DNA of 64,000 bases from Microbulbifer bruguierae. GTDB taxonomy: Bacteria > Pseudomonadota > Gammaproteobacteria > Pseudomonadales > Cellvibrionaceae. Made by a program: the position numbers and the translations under genes. The notes beneath the pieces are model-generated. The model did not search any database, was not told where the DNA came from, and saw only the letters and a list, made by a program, of their open reading frames with translations. This document shows, piece by piece, positions 62,897 to 64,000 of the stretch; positions within the stretch are counted from its first letter, which is position 1, and each line of letters starts with the position of its first letter. The stretch lies in the NCBI RefSeq assembly GCF_029869925.1, contig NZ_CP118605.1, forward strand, positions 3,004,001-3,068,000. The letters run 5' to 3'.

Positions 62897-63271
62897 TTAA
62901 CGGCGATGATGTCCACCGTGGCTCGGGCGGTGCGATGGGCGATGTGAAGGCCGGTGTGAAGGCCGATGCGAGCCGTGGTAGCCGTGGCTCGGACGGTTGT
63001 GATGATATCCGTGACGGGGATAGTCGTGACGGCGGTAATAGTGACGGCCGTAATAGCGATAATTCCTGGGATAGTACCCGTGGCGGTAATACCTTGGGGA
63101 TGAGTAGTAGAAGGACACATTCCCGGATGGGTAGCTATAGGGGTAGCTGTATGGATAGCTGGAATAGCCCACACTGCTGGAGCCGTAATACCCATCGGAT
63201 ACACAGGCACCCAATGTCAGGGTGCCGAAGACGGTGACGGCCAACAGGCCTTTCTTGATGATTCTCTGCAT
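62897..63271 (-). CDS. Tyr/His/Arg-rich lipoprotein
   Basis: 124 residues from the ATG at 63269-63271. Lipobox LTLGAC. The mature part is dominated by Tyr, Ser, His, Arg and Pro: first YSSYPYSYPYSYPSGN, then RYYRHGYYPRNYRYYGRHYY and tandem HRPSHRPSHRPS near the end. The sequence is low-complexity, probably disordered, and could bind metal, polysaccharide or the envelope. No family recognised. It is 99 bases downstream of a second, similar lipoprotein gene. Confidence 0.7.
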   Translation of the reverse strand: MQRIIKKGLLAVTVFGTLTLGACVSDGYYGSSSVGYSSYPYSYPYSYPSGNVSFYYSSPRYYRHGYYPRNYRYYGRHYYRRHDYPRHGYHHNRPSHGYHGSHRPSHRPSHRPSHRPSHGGHHRR

Positions 63272-63370
63272 AACGAGACCTCCGCTGAGCTCTGACTGAG
63301 AGCTGGATTCCTGCTGCCTCCCGCGAGGCAACTCAGGACTGATAATTTGAGGGGATTTGATCGGTGCGGG

Positions 63371-63643
63371 TTAGCGCGGCTGTTGTATGTGCGAGGTTCC
63401 CGGCATGGGACCACCGCGATACTGTCCACCCTGCCAGTAGTAATTTGGGTGGCGGATGTTGTGGCAGCGGCCATTCTGGTGGCAGTGGTAGTAGCGGCCC
63501 TGCACGCTGTAGTAGCCAGGACGTTTATTCGGATCGACAGCCGTTGTGGTGCCTGTCATGTCTTCCATACTGGTACAGCCGGAAAGCGCCAGCAGCGATG
63601 CTGCCCCCAGCACACCGGCCAGTCCTGTGAATGAGCGCTTCAT
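63371..63643 (-). CDS. Small Tyr/His-rich lipoprotein
   Basis: 90 residues from the ATG at 63641-63643. Lipobox LLALSGC, then a short tether and a domain RPGYYSVQGRYYHCHQNGRC with two Cys and several His. The HCHQNGRCHN cluster could hold a metal. Shares its Tyr/His bias with the downstream lipoprotein. Unknown function. Confidence 0.68.
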   Translation of the reverse strand: MKRSFTGLAGVLGAASLLALSGCTSMEDMTGTTTAVDPNKRPGYYSVQGRYYHCHQNGRCHNIRHPNYYWQGGQYRGGPMPGTSHIQQPR

Positions 63644-63855
63644 GAAAACCTCCACGCCTGAGGCGGGTGAGAGTGTTTATCTATCGATTTGATTGCCAGC
63701 CCGGGGAAGGCCACAACAAATCGAAACCCAAGTGGAGGCTATTTAAGGGTCGCGGAGGTTGGATCACGAAGATTTGAGGTGAATATCAACAACCAAAAGG
63801 AAATTAAAAGAGGCGGGGATATAAAGTATTGGTGAAATTCTGGTGGCGGTGCCGC

Positions 63856-63953
63856 TACCGGGTGCGCTCATGTGAGACTCGCCGTGAACCCATCCCTGGG
63901 GGCTCTGCACCGCCATCCATGGCGGTGAAGGTCTCACATGAGCGCACCCGGTA
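63856..63953. repeat. Perfect 23-bp inverted repeat with inner hairpin (repeat copy 3)
   Basis: Bases 63856-63878 are exactly complementary to 63931-63953 (arm starts TACCGGGTGCGCTC). The 52-base interior contains CCCATCCCTGGGGGCTCTGC and a second hairpin CACCGCC / GGCGGTG. No gene overlaps it. Confidence 0.9.
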
Positions 63954-64000
63954 TCGTCACCTTCGCGAGTCGCCTTTCAGTAAAAAACGGCTATTGGAGC

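Overview
The window is about 64 kb of a GC-rich chromosome from a heterotrophic, probably marine, gammaproteobacterium. Conserved blocks (hisBHAF - ctpA - envC - gpmI - rhodanese - grxC - secB, and asmA - mutY - yggX - tRNA-Phe) together with many TonB receptors and lipoproteins suggest the Cellvibrionales (Microbulbifer-like) or a Pseudomonas relative. This placement is inferred from gene content and order. No rRNA, CRISPR array, insertion sequence, integrase or prophage is visible.

Layout. 1-16.0 kb is an accessory locus of exported proteins: a TPR protein and lipoproteins, an ApbE flavin transferase, a Tat-exported DUF1501-like protein, a LamG/cytochrome c lipoprotein and another CXXCH protein on the minus strand. 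Diverging from these on the plus strand are an HzsA-like lipoprotein with two CXXCH sites, an SH3/beta-barrel protein, a second barrel, a TlpA-type thioredoxin, a DUF4266 lipoprotein and a DUF3570 protein. This looks like an undescribed cell-envelope redox system. 16.1-21.8 kb holds rlmJ and a Fec-type surface signalling set (STN TonB receptor, ECF sigma, FecR). 22-25 kb holds an S9 peptidase lipoprotein and a charged exported protein.

25.1-32.4 kb is the most striking region. A six-gene plus-strand operon encodes only exported proteins, including one with FlgT/CsgG-like architecture and one DUF6844-like. It sits immediately downstream of the 3' end of tRNA-Phe and is bounded by duplicated tRNA-Phe 3' ends and duplicated multi-hairpin modules. 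This has the form of a tRNA-integrated island that has lost its integrase.

32.5-50.9 kb is core genome: yggX, mutY, an AsmA protein, a zinc-type TonB receptor with a small His-rich partner, hisBHAF, ctpA, an EnvC-like activator, gpmI, rhodanese, grxC, secB, a thioesterase, an SDR and a Smr protein. 51-55.3 kb holds two META-like lipoproteins, a small lipoprotein and a TonB receptor. 55.4-62.7 kb holds a solute-symporter hybrid histidine kinase and a LuxR-type regulator (CrbS/CrbR-like), an MFS transporter, an HSL-type hydrolase and 3-hydroxybutyrate dehydrogenase, suggesting a short-chain acid/ester utilisation locus. 62.9-64 kb ends with two Tyr/His/Arg-rich lipoproteins and a perfect 23-bp inverted repeat.

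Intergenic DNA carries three REP-like inverted doublets and a diverged family of structured repeats. All functional assignments come from reading motifs by eye; no database search was run.
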